Shown: positions 17,248-26,004, counted from the first letter of the stretch. The stretch: 64,000 bases of DNA from Adhaeribacter_A terreus (GCF_042657365.1 NZ_JBHSKT010000001.1:496001-560000); one strand, 5' to 3'. The notes: generated by a model from the letters alone, not told the origin. Program-made: numbers and translations.

Positions 17248-17488
17248 TCGTTGTTCGTTAATCGTTGCTCGTTATTCGAGTTTTTGATTTTAAACCTCAC
17301 AGGTCTTAAGACTCGTGAGGTTTTTTGTTGCCTGACTTTTTTACCTAAAAACCATAGCTTTTTTTCTTGCAGCAAATCAAATTTCTATATTCAGATTTTC
17401 AGCTTTCAGCATAATTAGCAATATTGCAGGATTAATTTCGGCGTAGCTGTACGCGGATAACGAACAACGAATAACGACAAACGAAACT
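17248..17488. repeat. Intergenic gap with inverted word-like arms, terminator and dispersed element
   Basis: The left arm (17249-17279, GTTGTTCGTTAATCGTTGCT and on) is nearly complementary to the right arm (17455-17487, GGATAACGAACAACGAATAA and on) directly before fabI. Between them lie the recN terminator and a reverse dispersed element (17335-17366). This mirrors the layout of the 1697-1825 gap with a different word. Confidence 0.65.
17292..17327 (+). terminator. Terminator of recN
   Basis: Stem AAACCTCAC / GTGAGGTTT enclosing AGGTCTTAAGACTC, followed by a T run. Confidence 0.85.
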
Positions 17489-18307
17489 ATGGCTTATAAC
17501 CTGCTTAAAGGAAAAAGAGGAATTATATCCGGGGCTCTTAACGAGGAATCTATTGCCTGGAAAGTGGCGCTTAAGGCTCACGAAGAAGGAGCAGAGATCG
17601 TGCTGACAAATGCACCATTAGCCATGCGGATGGGCGAAATAAACAAGCTGGCCGAAACCTGCAACGCGCAAATTATTCCCGCCGATGCAACTTCGGTAGA
17701 AGATCTGGAAAACCTGTTCTCGAAATCTACCGAGATCCTGGGCGGTAAAATTGACTTTGTGCTGCACTCCATTGGTATGAGTCCGAACATTCGCAAAGGC
17801 AAAAACTACGGCGACCTGAACTACGACTGGTTCCAGAAAACGCTCGATATTTCGGCGCTTTCCTTCCATAAAATGATGGCGGTGGCTGAAAAGCAGGATG
17901 CGATGAACGAATGGGGCTCGATCGTAGCACTTTCTTACATTGCCGCGCAGCGCGTATTCCCTGATTATACGGATATGAGCCAAGCGAAAGCGGTTTTGGA
18001 AAGTATTGCCCGCAATTATGGTTACCGTTTTGCCAAACTTAAAAACGTACGTGTGAACACCATTTCTCAAAGCCCAACCATGACTACGGCTGGTTCCGGT
18101 GTAGGCGGTTTCGATGCTTTCTTTGAATATGCGAACAAAATGAGTCCGCTGGGTAATGCTTCTGCTGAAGATTGCGCCAACTACTGCATCATGATGTTCT
18201 CTGACCTGACGAGAAAAGTAACCATGCAAAACTTAATGCACGACGGCGGTTTCTCTTCTACTGGTATTACCGAAGATATCGTAGAAATGATCAGCCCGAA
18301 ACAATAA
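17489..18307 (+). CDS. fabI: Enoyl-ACP reductase (NADH)
   Basis: FabI carries out the last reduction in each fatty-acid elongation cycle. The 272-residue SDR protein begins with GKRGIISGALNEESIAWKVA (cofactor fold). It has LHSIGMSPNIRKG and the catalytic region with YIAAQRVFPDYTDMSQAKA, where Tyr and Lys match the FabI Y-(x6)-K arrangement. The start ATG follows a CGACAAACGAAACT leader. A strong terminator ends the gene. Confidence 0.93.
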   Translation: MAYNLLKGKRGIISGALNEESIAWKVALKAHEEGAEIVLTNAPLAMRMGEINKLAETCNAQIIPADATSVEDLENLFSKSTEILGGKIDFVLHSIGMSPNIRKGKNYGDLNYDWFQKTLDISALSFHKMMAVAEKQDAMNEWGSIVALSYIAAQRVFPDYTDMSQAKAVLESIARNYGYRFAKLKNVRVNTISQSPTMTTAGSGVGGFDAFFEYANKMSPLGNASAEDCANYCIMMFSDLTRKVTMQNLMHDGGFSSTGITEDIVEMISPKQ

Positions 18308-18350
18308 TATGCTAATTTTTTAATGGGCTGGTTTGCTAATTGGCACTAAT

Positions 18351-18388
18351 AAAAAAAAGCCTCTGAAGAAATTCAGAGGCTTTTTTTT
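18351..18388 (+). terminator. Terminator of fabI
   Basis: Perfect stem AGCCTCTGA / TCAGAGGCT flanked by A8 and T8, so it could work in both directions. Confidence 0.9.
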
Positions 18389-18400
18389 ATTCATTAAATA

Positions 18401-18558
18401 CTGTCATCCTGAGCGCGAGCGTAGGACCTTATTGGCGGTTTGGTAGAAAGTTAATCTTTGTGACTTTTTCATTAGAAAACCATAGCGTTTTGCAAGGCTT
18501 TTATAGTCTACTGAAGCGCTATAAGCAAACAAGGTCCTTCGCTCACGCTCAGGATGGC
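18401..18558. repeat. Inverted repeat of the GTCATCCTGAGCG family
   Basis: The arms CTGTCATCCTGAGCG...GGACCTT (18401-18430) and AAGGTCC...CGCTCAGGATGG (18531-18557) enclose a reverse copy of the 30-bp dispersed element (18461-18491). Similar single arms occur at 31794-31860 and 56358-56388. Such repeats are common in genomes of this phylum. No gene lies inside. Confidence 0.75.
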
Positions 18559-18575
18559 ATAGTATGGTGCATTGT

Positions 18576-18728
18576 CTGGTGCAAGTGTTAAACGATAGCG
18601 TCACTTGTTTCTGGTTATGTCTGTAAGTCTTCAGACTTGCGTAAATACATTCTTTATAAACACGAGAGTCTGAAGACTTTCTAAAATATGTAGGCACAAG
18701 TGAGGCTATCGCTTAACACTTGCACCAG
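18576..18728. repeat. 153-bp inverted repeat with 24-bp arms and nested inner hairpin
   Basis: CTGGTGCAAGTGTTAA..CGATAGC on the left is answered by GCTATCG.TTAACACTTGCACCAG on the right, with one mismatch. Inside, AAGTCTTCAGACTT and GAGTCTGAAGACTTT form further pairing. Together with the element at 18401 it fills the gap 18308-18802; no coding sequence was seen there. It appears once in this window. Confidence 0.8.
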
Positions 18729-18802
18729 ATAGTTTTCACTTACTAATTCACTCATTCTTTCATTCAAAGATAAGCACATTAGCACATTAAGCCATTAGAA
18801 CA

Positions 18803-19174
18803 TTACTCATCTTCCCGGTTCACGGTAGCAATATTGAATGCTGGAACGCAGAAAGAAACGTACTCGCAAGGTTCATCGAAAGGATTGGAATAGCGTACAC
18901 GGGTTCCGGCCTTAATTAAAATAGATTGGCGTTCGCCGAGGTCTATTGTTTCATCATCCATTTCGATGCGTTTTTTACCGCGCAAAACCAAGGTTACTTC
19001 ATCAAATTCCGGTTTCTGAAAAGGTTCGCTCCAGTTTGGCGGCGCCAGCATGTGCGCTACACTGTAAGCCGATGTGTGGGTAGTAGCCAGCCCGAAATGT
19101 TCTTCAATGCGCTTGCCGTCGGTGGTTGGAACCAGAAAAGGATTTGTTTGCAGAATGTATTTTTTATCGGACAT
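18803..19174 (-). CDS. Cupin domain protein
   Basis: The 123-residue protein is one small cupin barrel: PPNWSEPFQKPEFDEVTLVL and LGERQSILIKAGTRVRYSN correspond to the two cupin motifs, although the usual metal-binding His residues are mostly missing. Substrate unknown. A forward copy of the dispersed element (AAAACGGTAGCTTTTT, from 19174) touches the start codon, so its leader is repeat-derived. Confidence 0.8.
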   Translation of the reverse strand: MSDKKYILQTNPFLVPTTDGKRIEEHFGLATTHTSAYSVAHMLAPPNWSEPFQKPEFDEVTLVLRGKKRIEMDDETIDLGERQSILIKAGTRVRYSNPFDEPCEYVSFCVPAFNIATVNREDE

Positions 19175-19204
19175 AAAACGGTAGCTTTTTCACATTTAAA
19201 CTCA

Positions 19205-19432
19205 TTATTTACACGCGCCTTTGGTATAAGACGTAACGCCGGCATTGTCGGCCACGCAGGAATTTCCGTAGGTTTTGCCGTCGCAGCCGCACACGGGATC
19301 ATAAATTTCGATGCAGATACCATCCGGGTTTACTTTAGCCGAATCGATGCAGGCGGTTTTTTCGGTGGTTTTGCAGGAGAAAAAAAGCAGGGCTGGAAAC
19401 GCTATAGCCAAAGGCTTTAAAAGTGATTTCAT
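19205..19432 (-). CDS. Kazal-type inhibitor lipoprotein
   Basis: The ATG at 19432 gives 75 residues: a short lipoprotein signal with lipobox FFSC, then one Kazal domain, GICIEIYDPVCGCDGKTYGN followed by SCVADNAGVTSYTKGAC, with the six-Cys spacing. Kazal domains inhibit serine proteases, so a surface role against host or competitor proteases is possible (inference). An in-frame ATG 21 bp upstream would give a longer leader. Confidence 0.85.
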   Translation of the reverse strand: MKSLLKPLAIAFPALLFFSCKTTEKTACIDSAKVNPDGICIEIYDPVCGCDGKTYGNSCVADNAGVTSYTKGACK

Positions 19433-19649
19433 AGATTCAGGTTGTTTTTTCAAATATACATCTTAAACTATCTTTTCGCTGAAACGTTTGCTTTAAGAGC
19501 CATAAATATGGGCTGGGGTGAAGTTGGCTGAAAAAAATTAACCAAAATCAACCCTTCCCGTATAGTCAATCTACGTTAAAAAAAAGCCGTTTCAGGCAGC
19601 GTATTTACTACCTCGAATCATCATTCTTCACCAATATAAAAATCTAATT

Positions 19650-20177
19650 ATGAACAGCGGACATTTTAATAAAGGCGGTAAAAAAGTGAGATACGAAAAT
19701 GCAGCCAACGCCAATTCTGGTCGCGGACAATATTCTACCGGAGTACTCGGAGCTTCTAAAAAGAAGAAGAAAAAATATACTTCCGATAATGGTAGCAGCA
19801 ATAAAATCTGGATGGCTGCTTTGGCAGGTGCCAGCGCGGGCGTTATTGCCGGTTTGCTGATGGCTCCGGAAAGCGGTAAAAGCACCATCGACAGTTTAAA
19901 AAGAAGCGCCATGCGTTTAGGCGACCAGATGGACGAAACATTCCGAGTGGCGATGAACAAAATGGAAAATATGGGCCTTACCCGCGCCGGCGATAGCCTG
20001 CAGATCCAGGGAAACTGGGACCAGGTGAAAGGTAAAATGAAAAGCCAATACGGCGATCTGACCGATCAGGACTTGGCTTACCTGGAAGGGCAGGAAGATA
20101 AATTTCTGGGTAACCTCGAAACCAAGTTAGGGAAATCGAAGCGTGAACTGATCCGCTGGATCAACAGCCTGGCTTAA
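19650..20177 (+). CDS. YtxH-domain and CsbD-like stress protein
   Basis: The 175-residue protein has a basic N-terminus with KKKKKK (about 38-43), a glycine-rich membrane segment LAGASAGVIAGLLMAPESG (YtxH type, about 58-76), and a C-terminal CsbD-like part, IQGNWDQVKGKMKSQYGDLT and DLAYLEGQEDKFLGNLETKL. Both domains belong to general-stress proteins of unknown mechanism; their combination in one protein is less usual. A shorter YtxH paralogue follows at 20423. Confidence 0.85.
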   Translation: MNSGHFNKGGKKVRYENAANANSGRGQYSTGVLGASKKKKKKYTSDNGSSNKIWMAALAGASAGVIAGLLMAPESGKSTIDSLKRSAMRLGDQMDETFRVAMNKMENMGLTRAGDSLQIQGNWDQVKGKMKSQYGDLTDQDLAYLEGQEDKFLGNLETKLGKSKRELIRWINSLA

Positions 20178-20269
20178 TTTTAAAACATTTTTTCCGAAAG
20201 AAAAATACCAGAAAAAATGTTTGCTTAAATATATAATAAACTATATGTTTGAGCGTTCATCAGGTAAAT

Positions 20270-20300
20270 AAAAACGGTAGGTTTCCGGACCTAAAAAGTC
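20270..20300 (+). repeat. Copy of the 30-bp dispersed element (forward)
   Basis: AAAAACGGTAGGTTTCCGG then ACCTAAAAAGTC, one of the best-preserved copies, between the two YtxH genes. Confidence 0.75.
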
Positions 20301-20422
20301 AGAAATTTACATATTGATAAAACCAAATATATCAATAAACGTTAAGCTAAATTATTGGAGCGGTTTGTAATACAGGCCGTGCCAATGTGAAATAAAAATC
20401 AACTCTATAAATTTATAATACT

Positions 20423-20782
20423 ATGAAAGACAATAGCGGAAAAATTATTTTAGCGCTTTTAGCCGGTGCAAGTGCCGGAGTTATTGCCGGTTTATTAATG
20501 GCTCCGGACAGCGGTACCGCTACCCGCGACAGCCTGAAGAAATCTGCTTCTAAACTGGGCAAAGATCTTGAGAAAAAACTGCAGGAAGGTATGTCTAAAA
20601 TGGAAAGCATGAATGCAGGCGGTCTGATCGATCAGGCTACTTCTATGCTGGGCATGAACAAAGGCGGTGATTCCAAAGCTGGTTCATCTGCTGGTTCATC
20701 TTCTACTTCCGGTGCCGGTTCTACTGGCTCAACGGGTTCTACTTCTGGTAGCAATGCCGGCGGTACTGGCAGCATGAGCTAA
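20423..20782 (+). CDS. YtxH domain protein
   Basis: The 119-residue protein starts MKDNSGKIILALLAG and continues GASAGVIAGLLMAPDSGTAT, nearly identical to the membrane segment of the protein at 19650-20177. An amphipathic helix (SLKKSASKLGKDLEKKLQEG) follows, and then a Ser/Gly/Thr-rich tail that is low in complexity. Likely a membrane-associated stress protein. It lacks the CsbD part. Recent duplication of the YtxH segment is likely. Confidence 0.85.
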   Translation: MKDNSGKIILALLAGASAGVIAGLLMAPDSGTATRDSLKKSASKLGKDLEKKLQEGMSKMESMNAGGLIDQATSMLGMNKGGDSKAGSSAGSSSTSGAGSTGSTGSTSGSNAGGTGSMS

Positions 20783-20983
20783 TTTTTTCGATTTAGCAAC
20801 CTTAAGCAGGTTATGCCCGTATAATAATGTATAGTCGGTTAACTAGTTTAAGAAGATTAATTGATAAGTGAGTTTTAGATTGAAAAACGAACGGGAATAC
20901 GAGTTTGAAAGAATAAGTAAAAATGAAGTGAGTTATTTAAAATTCAGTCTTCAGTTTATCTAAGAAGAGTTAGTTAAGCGATT

Positions 20984-21019
20984 AAAAAAAAGTCCCGTTT
21001 GAAAAGACGGGACTTTTTT
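20984..21019. terminator. Bidirectional terminator between YtxH gene and lysS
   Basis: Stem AAAAAAGTCCCGT / ACGGGACTTTTTT. It sits between two convergent genes. Confidence 0.9.
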
Positions 21020-21042
21020 GTGTTCAAACCATACGGTTTTTA

Positions 21043-22581
21043 TTATTCTTCTACGGTTTGCACCTGCTTTTCCGGTTTCATTTGCGGGAAGAACAGCACA
21101 TCCTGAATAGAGTGGTTGTTGGTCATGATCATGCAGAGACGGTCTATACCAATACCCATACCAGCCGCAGGCGGCATACCATATTCCAAAGCCCGCAAGA
21201 AATCCTGATCGATGAACATCGCTTCGTTGTCGCCTTTGGCGGCCAGGTGCATTTGTTCCTCAAAACGGGCGCGCTGGTCTACCGGGTCGTTCAGTTCTGA
21301 ATAAGCGTTGGCCAGTTCTTTACCGTTCACCATTAACTCGAAACGCTCAACCAAACCTTCTTTGCTGCGGTGTTTTTTACAAAGCGGGCTCATTTCCACC
21401 GGATAATCGGTAATGAAAGTTGGCTGAATGTAGTGGCCTTCGCATTTTTCACCGAAGATCTCATCGATCAGTTTGCCTTTACCCATAGAAGGTTCGGTAG
21501 GAATATTGAGTTGCTTGCAAACGTCGCGGAGCTGGTCTTCGTCCATACCGGTAATATCTATGCCGGTGTGCGTTTTAATGGCATCGAACATGGAAATGCG
21601 CTGGAACGGACGTTTGAAATCGATCTCGTTTTTGCCAACCTGAACTTTGGTTTTTCCGTGCAGGTCTAAAGCTACTTTCTCGATCATGGCTTCGGTCATA
21701 TCCATCATCCAGTTGTAGTCTTTGTAGGTTACATACACTTCCATAACCGTAAATTCCGGGTTGTGCGTGCGGTCCATGCCTTCGTTCCGGAAATCTTTGG
21801 CAAATTCATAAACCCCATCGAAACCACCCACCAGCAATCTTTTCAGGTAAAGTTCGTTCGCGATCCGCAGATACATTGGGATATCCAAAGAATTGTGGTG
21901 CGTAATGAACGGACGGGCAGCTGCGCCACCTGGAATTGGCTGCAGAATCGGCGTTTCTACTTCCAGGTAACCTTGTTCGTTCAGGAAATTTCGCATCGAA
22001 TTCATCAGCTTGGTACGCTTAATGAACGTATCTTTTACCTGCGGATTTACTACCAGATCTACATAACGCTGACGGTAACGCAGTTCCGGATCGGAGAAAG
22101 CATCGTAGGTTACTTTATTGCCTTCTTCATCTACCGCTTCTTTTACAATTGGCAGCGGTTTTAAGCTTTTAGCCAGCAGTTTAAGCTCGGTAACGTGCAC
22201 CGAAATTTCGCCAACCTGGGTAACAAAAACGTAGCCTTTAATACCGATGAAATCACCAATGTCCAGCATTTTTTTGAACACGGTGTTGTACAGATCCTTG
22301 TTTTCGCCGGGCGCAATATCATCGCGGGAAACGTAGATCTGAATGCGGCCGCTGCTGTCCATAAGTTCGGCAAAAGAAGCTTTGCCCATAATACGGCGGC
22401 TCATTAAACGACCGGCCAGGCTTACTTCCTGGTAGTTGTTCAGTTCCGGTTTATAGTTTTCTTTTATTTCTGTGGCCAGAGCCGTAACGTCAAATAATTC
22501 GGAAGGGTAAGGGTTAATGCCCATTTCCATGAGGGCTTCCCGTTCGTGGCGGCGGCGTAATTCCTGTTCGCTTAGCTGCAT
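21043..22581 (-). CDS. lysS: Lysyl-tRNA synthetase, class II
   Basis: It charges tRNA-Lys. The 512-residue protein has the N-terminal OB-fold anticodon-binding domain (VSLAGRLMSRRIMGKASFAE), motif 2 FRNEGMDRTHNPEFTVMEVY and motif 3 GMGIGIDRLCMIM. Length is normal for bacterial LysRS. A reverse copy of the dispersed element (21013-21041) sits directly behind its stop codon. Confidence 0.97.
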   Translation of the reverse strand: MQLSEQELRRRHEREALMEMGINPYPSELFDVTALATEIKENYKPELNNYQEVSLAGRLMSRRIMGKASFAELMDSSGRIQIYVSRDDIAPGENKDLYNTVFKKMLDIGDFIGIKGYVFVTQVGEISVHVTELKLLAKSLKPLPIVKEAVDEEGNKVTYDAFSDPELRYRQRYVDLVVNPQVKDTFIKRTKLMNSMRNFLNEQGYLEVETPILQPIPGGAAARPFITHHNSLDIPMYLRIANELYLKRLLVGGFDGVYEFAKDFRNEGMDRTHNPEFTVMEVYVTYKDYNWMMDMTEAMIEKVALDLHGKTKVQVGKNEIDFKRPFQRISMFDAIKTHTGIDITGMDEDQLRDVCKQLNIPTEPSMGKGKLIDEIFGEKCEGHYIQPTFITDYPVEMSPLCKKHRSKEGLVERFELMVNGKELANAYSELNDPVDQRARFEEQMHLAAKGDNEAMFIDQDFLRALEYGMPPAAGMGIGIDRLCMIMTNNHSIQDVLFFPQMKPEKQVQTVEE

Positions 22582-22704
22582 TTTATTTTATAATTTTCTG
22601 ATTTGTAAATTAATCTGCAAAAATGCGAATTTATTTGCGGATTCCGGCTGTTTCGGGCAATCTTTTCCATTTATAACCATTCGCGCTTAAATTCAGTATA
22701 TGAG

Positions 22705-22732
22705 AAAAACGCTATGTTTTTAGAAGAAAAAA
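22705..22732 (+). repeat. Copy of the 30-bp dispersed element (forward)
   Basis: AAAAACGCTATGTTTTTAGA then AGAAAAAACC, in the gap between the divergent genes lysS and the unknown gene at 22792. Confidence 0.65.
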
Positions 22733-22791
22733 CCGGGAAACAAATCTAAAACGGCTTATTCTCGTTTATAGCCTTAAACCAAAAATGAACT

Positions 22792-23259
22792 ATGAAAAGC
22801 GAAGTAACTTTAATTTTCGAAGAGAACGACGGCACGCTGAACTGGCTATTTAATATAATTTCGTACGCCCATCATATTTCCGATGCTAAAGTAAAGGGGA
22901 TGCTGGAACCGATGATGAAGGAATTTCTGCACCCGGAAAGCTACAATAAATTACTCGAACTTTCCGGCCAGAATATTCCGGAGGAAGAACTGATTTCCGA
23001 GCACCTGAATAAAGGCGTTATCAAATTCAGTTCGCCGAAAGTTACCGTGCGCGGCCCGAAAATTAAAGCCATGTGCTACATGATCGAACAGGCCGGCGCC
23101 ATGCAGGATGCCGCTGCCGGCGAAGATGTACCGGAAAATGTACTGGCTTTATTTAAAGGCCACCAGGGAATTCTAGATCGCATTAAAGTAGTAGTTACCG
23201 AAGCCCTGCAAATTGCCGGCGCGAAAGGTGTGCAGATCGAAAAATTTAGCAGCCAGTAA
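22792..23259 (+). CDS. Conserved-looking protein of unknown function
   Basis: I do not recognise this 155-residue soluble protein. It begins MKSEVTLIFEENDGTLNWLF, has mixed alpha/beta composition and no signal peptide or membrane segment. Codon use matches the neighbours and it has its own terminator, so it is a real gene. It starts divergently from lysS. Confidence 0.7.
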   Translation: MKSEVTLIFEENDGTLNWLFNIISYAHHISDAKVKGMLEPMMKEFLHPESYNKLLELSGQNIPEEELISEHLNKGVIKFSSPKVTVRGPKIKAMCYMIEQAGAMQDAAAGEDVPENVLALFKGHQGILDRIKVVVTEALQIAGAKGVQIEKFSSQ

Positions 23260-23309
23260 TTTTAATTATTAATTATTAGAAATTTCTGAAGCGGAAATTC
23301 AGATAATAA

Positions 23310-23343
23310 AAACCTCCCAGGTTTCTGAAACCTGGGAGGTTTA
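23310..23343 (+). terminator. Terminator of the unknown gene at 22792
   Basis: Perfect 15-bp stem AAACCTCCCAGGTTT / AAACCTGGGAGGTTT with a 3-base loop. Confidence 0.85.
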
Positions 23344-23350
23344 TTCGTTT

Positions 23351-23383
23351 AGACTTTTTCTGCTTCAAACCATACCGTTTTTA
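23351..23383 (-). repeat. Copy of the 30-bp dispersed element (reverse)
   Basis: GACTTTTTCTGCTTCAAACC followed by ATACCGTTTTT, a well-preserved reverse copy between two terminators. Confidence 0.75.
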
Positions 23384-23386
23384 AAC

Positions 23387-23422
23387 AAAAAAGCACTGCT
23401 AGTTTCTTAGCACTGCTTTTTT
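23387..23422 (-). terminator. Terminator of the gene at 23447
   Basis: AAAAAAGCA-TGCT paired with AGCA-TGCTTTTTT, with one mismatched C-C. Confidence 0.75.
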
Positions 23423-23446
23423 AATTCGAGTAACGAACAACGAAAA

Positions 23447-24478
23447 TTACGCCGCAAGTCCGATCTGGTAATTTTGGTCGTTGCTGAATAATGGTTCGAT
23501 CATTTCGCGGAACCTGGCAGCCACAAAACCATCTTTAAGGTGCGTTGGCAATTCTTCCAGAACCTGTTCATATTTTTCCAGTCCCATCGCTTTGGCCACG
23601 TAACTTTCATGAATACCGTTCAGGTAACTCACAATGTTGAGCAGCGAATGATGGAACAACGTAAAATCGATATCGGCTTCTACAAAACGCTCAATTTCGC
23701 GGTGCGACGAAGAGATCTGTAACCGGCTCAGCAGATCGAAGAATATGGTATAGCCCATGCGCCAGGTAATTTGCTGCCAATGGCCGGCATTCCAGCGGTT
23801 CAGGATCTCGTTGGTTTTCGGGTTCCTGATTGCGGTGTTCGGGTTATTTTGCAACTGCGTTCTGATGGCAACTGCTTTTTGCTTGCGCGTGGTGCGTAAA
23901 AACTGCCCGATCTGCGCCTGGGCATCGATCTCTTTTTCAGCTACCTGCAAACCGGCTTTATAAGCGGCCAGCGGCAAACGGTGCACACTAAAATCGTTAT
24001 AATGGCCAGCGGCATAAAAACCAATGGCTTTGGGGTAAGCGTTTCGCACCACCAATCGGCCTACTTCCCGCTGAATAACAGAAGCATTGTTCGTCTGGAT
24101 GCCGCGCGTAAATAAAAAGGCCCGTAATCCTTCAAAAACGGTATAATAAGCCTGCGGAAAAGTCCAGTGCAGGGCGTTTCGCAAATAAGCTTCATCGCCA
24201 AGTTCGGCAGTAGCCCGCAAGGCGTATTCGGTGCTCCAGCAGGTATGTAATAATTTGGTTATTGCTTGCCGGTCCTCGGATTTAAGTTCAGTCTGCTGTT
24301 CATTTAAGAAAGTAAGGTGCTGCAAACCGGCGTCGGAAGCGTTGTTTTGTATATGGTAATTTATGGCAGAAAAATAATTCAGAAACACTTGTGCCGGAAT
24401 AGATTTCCGCCAGGTTTCCTCGTTTTTTTTCTCTTCCGCAAACAGCGGAATCACATTTTCATCCGTTAGCTTTTTCAT
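23447..24478 (-). CDS. Protein of unknown function, 343 residues
   Basis: I do not recognise the family. The protein is soluble and mainly helical by composition, with many aromatic and His residues. Notable segments are LLHTCWSTEYALRATAEL, HWTFPQAYYTVFEGLRAFLF and YPKAIGFYAAGHYNDFSVHR; the YAAGHYNDF part could be functional. No signal peptide. It could be a HEPN-like or sterile-alpha type helical protein, but I have no firm evidence. It has its own terminator. Confidence 0.65.
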   Translation of the reverse strand: MKKLTDENVIPLFAEEKKNEETWRKSIPAQVFLNYFSAINYHIQNNASDAGLQHLTFLNEQQTELKSEDRQAITKLLHTCWSTEYALRATAELGDEAYLRNALHWTFPQAYYTVFEGLRAFLFTRGIQTNNASVIQREVGRLVVRNAYPKAIGFYAAGHYNDFSVHRLPLAAYKAGLQVAEKEIDAQAQIGQFLRTTRKQKAVAIRTQLQNNPNTAIRNPKTNEILNRWNAGHWQQITWRMGYTIFFDLLSRLQISSSHREIERFVEADIDFTLFHHSLLNIVSYLNGIHESYVAKAMGLEKYEQVLEELPTHLKDGFVAARFREMIEPLFSNDQNYQIGLAA

Positions 24479-24647
24479 ACTTTTTTAACAAAAAAACATA
24501 CCATTTTAGTTGCAGAAAAGGCATTTAAATGGTATAAAGTTGTAATCGCAAGTTGTTGTAAATCAGTCGCTTGTAATGTCTATTGAAAATATTTTCAGAT
24601 GGATATATAAGCTTGTGATTATCAGTGTTCTGAATGCAAGAATTTAT

Positions 24648-24676
24648 AAAAACGCTATGCTTTTGGGCGGAAAAAG
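24648..24676 (+). repeat. Copy of the 30-bp dispersed element (forward)
   Basis: AAAAACGCTATGCTTTTGGG then CGGAAAAAGTG, close to consensus, upstream of the PLP enzyme gene. A reverse copy lies at 24478-24507 in the same gap. Confidence 0.75.
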
Positions 24677-24755
24677 TGCTGTAAAACGAAGCCGGAAAAA
24701 GTAACTGAAAACGCTGAAATGAGTTTAAAGAAAAAGCAAATCTAAACCTGAGCAC

Positions 24756-25913
24756 ATGGAGCTTTCTTATATTCTGAACGAACTTGGCGAAGACCGTGAA
24801 TTATATTTTAATTCGGTGGCGCCACCCATAATCCAGACAAGTAATTTCAGTTGCAAAACCGTAGATGCGCTGCGCGAAGCTTTGTTACACGAAAGTGAAG
24901 TAGATTTTTATACCCGCGGTAACAACCCCACAACCGACCTGCTGGAAAAGAAAGTTGCTGCTTTGGAAGGGGCAGAACATGCTTTAGCTTTCGGTTCCGG
25001 AATTGCGGCTGTTTCTGCATCCATCATGAGCCAGGTAAAAGCCGGCGATCACATTGTTTCCGTTGCCAAACCCTATAGTTGGACCAATTCGCTGCTCAAA
25101 AAATACCTGCCGCGTTTCGGGGTGGAAGTTACCTTTGTAGATGGCCGCGACGCAGCTAATTTCGAAAAAGCCATAAAGCCCAACACCAAAGTTTTTTACC
25201 TCGAAAGCCCTAATTCCTTCACGTTTGAATTGCAGGATATTGCGGCTGTTACCAAAATTGCCAAAGCCCATAATATCATTACCATTATCGATAACAGCTA
25301 CGCCACGCCGCTTTTTCAGCAACCCATTGCGCTGGGTGTAGATATTATAGTGCACGCCGCTACCAAATACATTTCCGGCCATTCCGATACCATGGGCGGC
25401 ATTATTTGCAGCACCCGCGAACGCATTAATCGAATTTTCGAATCGGAATACATGACCTTGGGTGGTATTATTTCGCCGTTCAATTCCTGGCTTTTATTGC
25501 GCGGTTTGCGCACCCTTCCCGTACGCATGGAGCGTATAGCCGAAACAACCCGCAAGGTGGTAGATTATTTAACCAAACAGCCGAAAGTGCAGAAAATATT
25601 TTTCCCATTCCTGCCTTCCGACCCGCAATTCGAACTTGCCAAAAGACAAATGCGCAATAATTCCGGCCAGTTTACCATTCAGCTCAAAACCGAAAACCTG
25701 CCGGAAATTGACCGTTTCTGCGATAATCTGAAGCACTTTTTAATGGCTGCCAGCTGGGGCGGACACGAAAGCTTAATTTACCCAACTGCTGCATCTTACA
25801 ACGCCGGAAATTACAAATCGGACCTGCCACCAAATCTGATCCGTTTTTACATAGGGCTAGAAGATGCAGATTACCTGATAAAAGATCTGGACCAGGCTTT
25901 TGCGCTTATCTGA
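24756..25913 (+). CDS. Cys/Met metabolism PLP-dependent enzyme (trans-sulfuration family)
   Basis: The 385-residue enzyme binds pyridoxal phosphate through the Lys in HAATKYISGHSDTMGG. The phosphate region FGSGIAAVSASIMS, the substrate Tyr/Arg pair YTRGNNPTTDLLE and the C-terminal GGHESLIYPTAAS match cystathionine gamma-synthase or beta/gamma-lyase enzymes. Which reaction it performs cannot be read from the sequence. It is a single-gene unit; a forward copy of the dispersed element follows the stop codon immediately (25913). Confidence 0.9.
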   Translation: MELSYILNELGEDRELYFNSVAPPIIQTSNFSCKTVDALREALLHESEVDFYTRGNNPTTDLLEKKVAALEGAEHALAFGSGIAAVSASIMSQVKAGDHIVSVAKPYSWTNSLLKKYLPRFGVEVTFVDGRDAANFEKAIKPNTKVFYLESPNSFTFELQDIAAVTKIAKAHNIITIIDNSYATPLFQQPIALGVDIIVHAATKYISGHSDTMGGIICSTRERINRIFESEYMTLGGIISPFNSWLLLRGLRTLPVRMERIAETTRKVVDYLTKQPKVQKIFFPFLPSDPQFELAKRQMRNNSGQFTIQLKTENLPEIDRFCDNLKHFLMAASWGGHESLIYPTAASYNAGNYKSDLPPNLIRFYIGLEDADYLIKDLDQAFALI

Positions 25914-25950
25914 AAACGGTAGGGTTTTGAGTGTAAAAACTCACAGAAAC

Positions 25951-25985
25951 AAAAAAGCCCCGGCAAATATGCCGGGGCTTTTTTG
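25951..25985. terminator. Bidirectional terminator
   Basis: Perfect stem AAAAAAGCCCCGGC / GCCGGGGCTTTTTT between convergent genes. Confidence 0.92.
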
Positions 25986-26004
25986 TTTCTTAAAGCAGTG
26001 CAGT

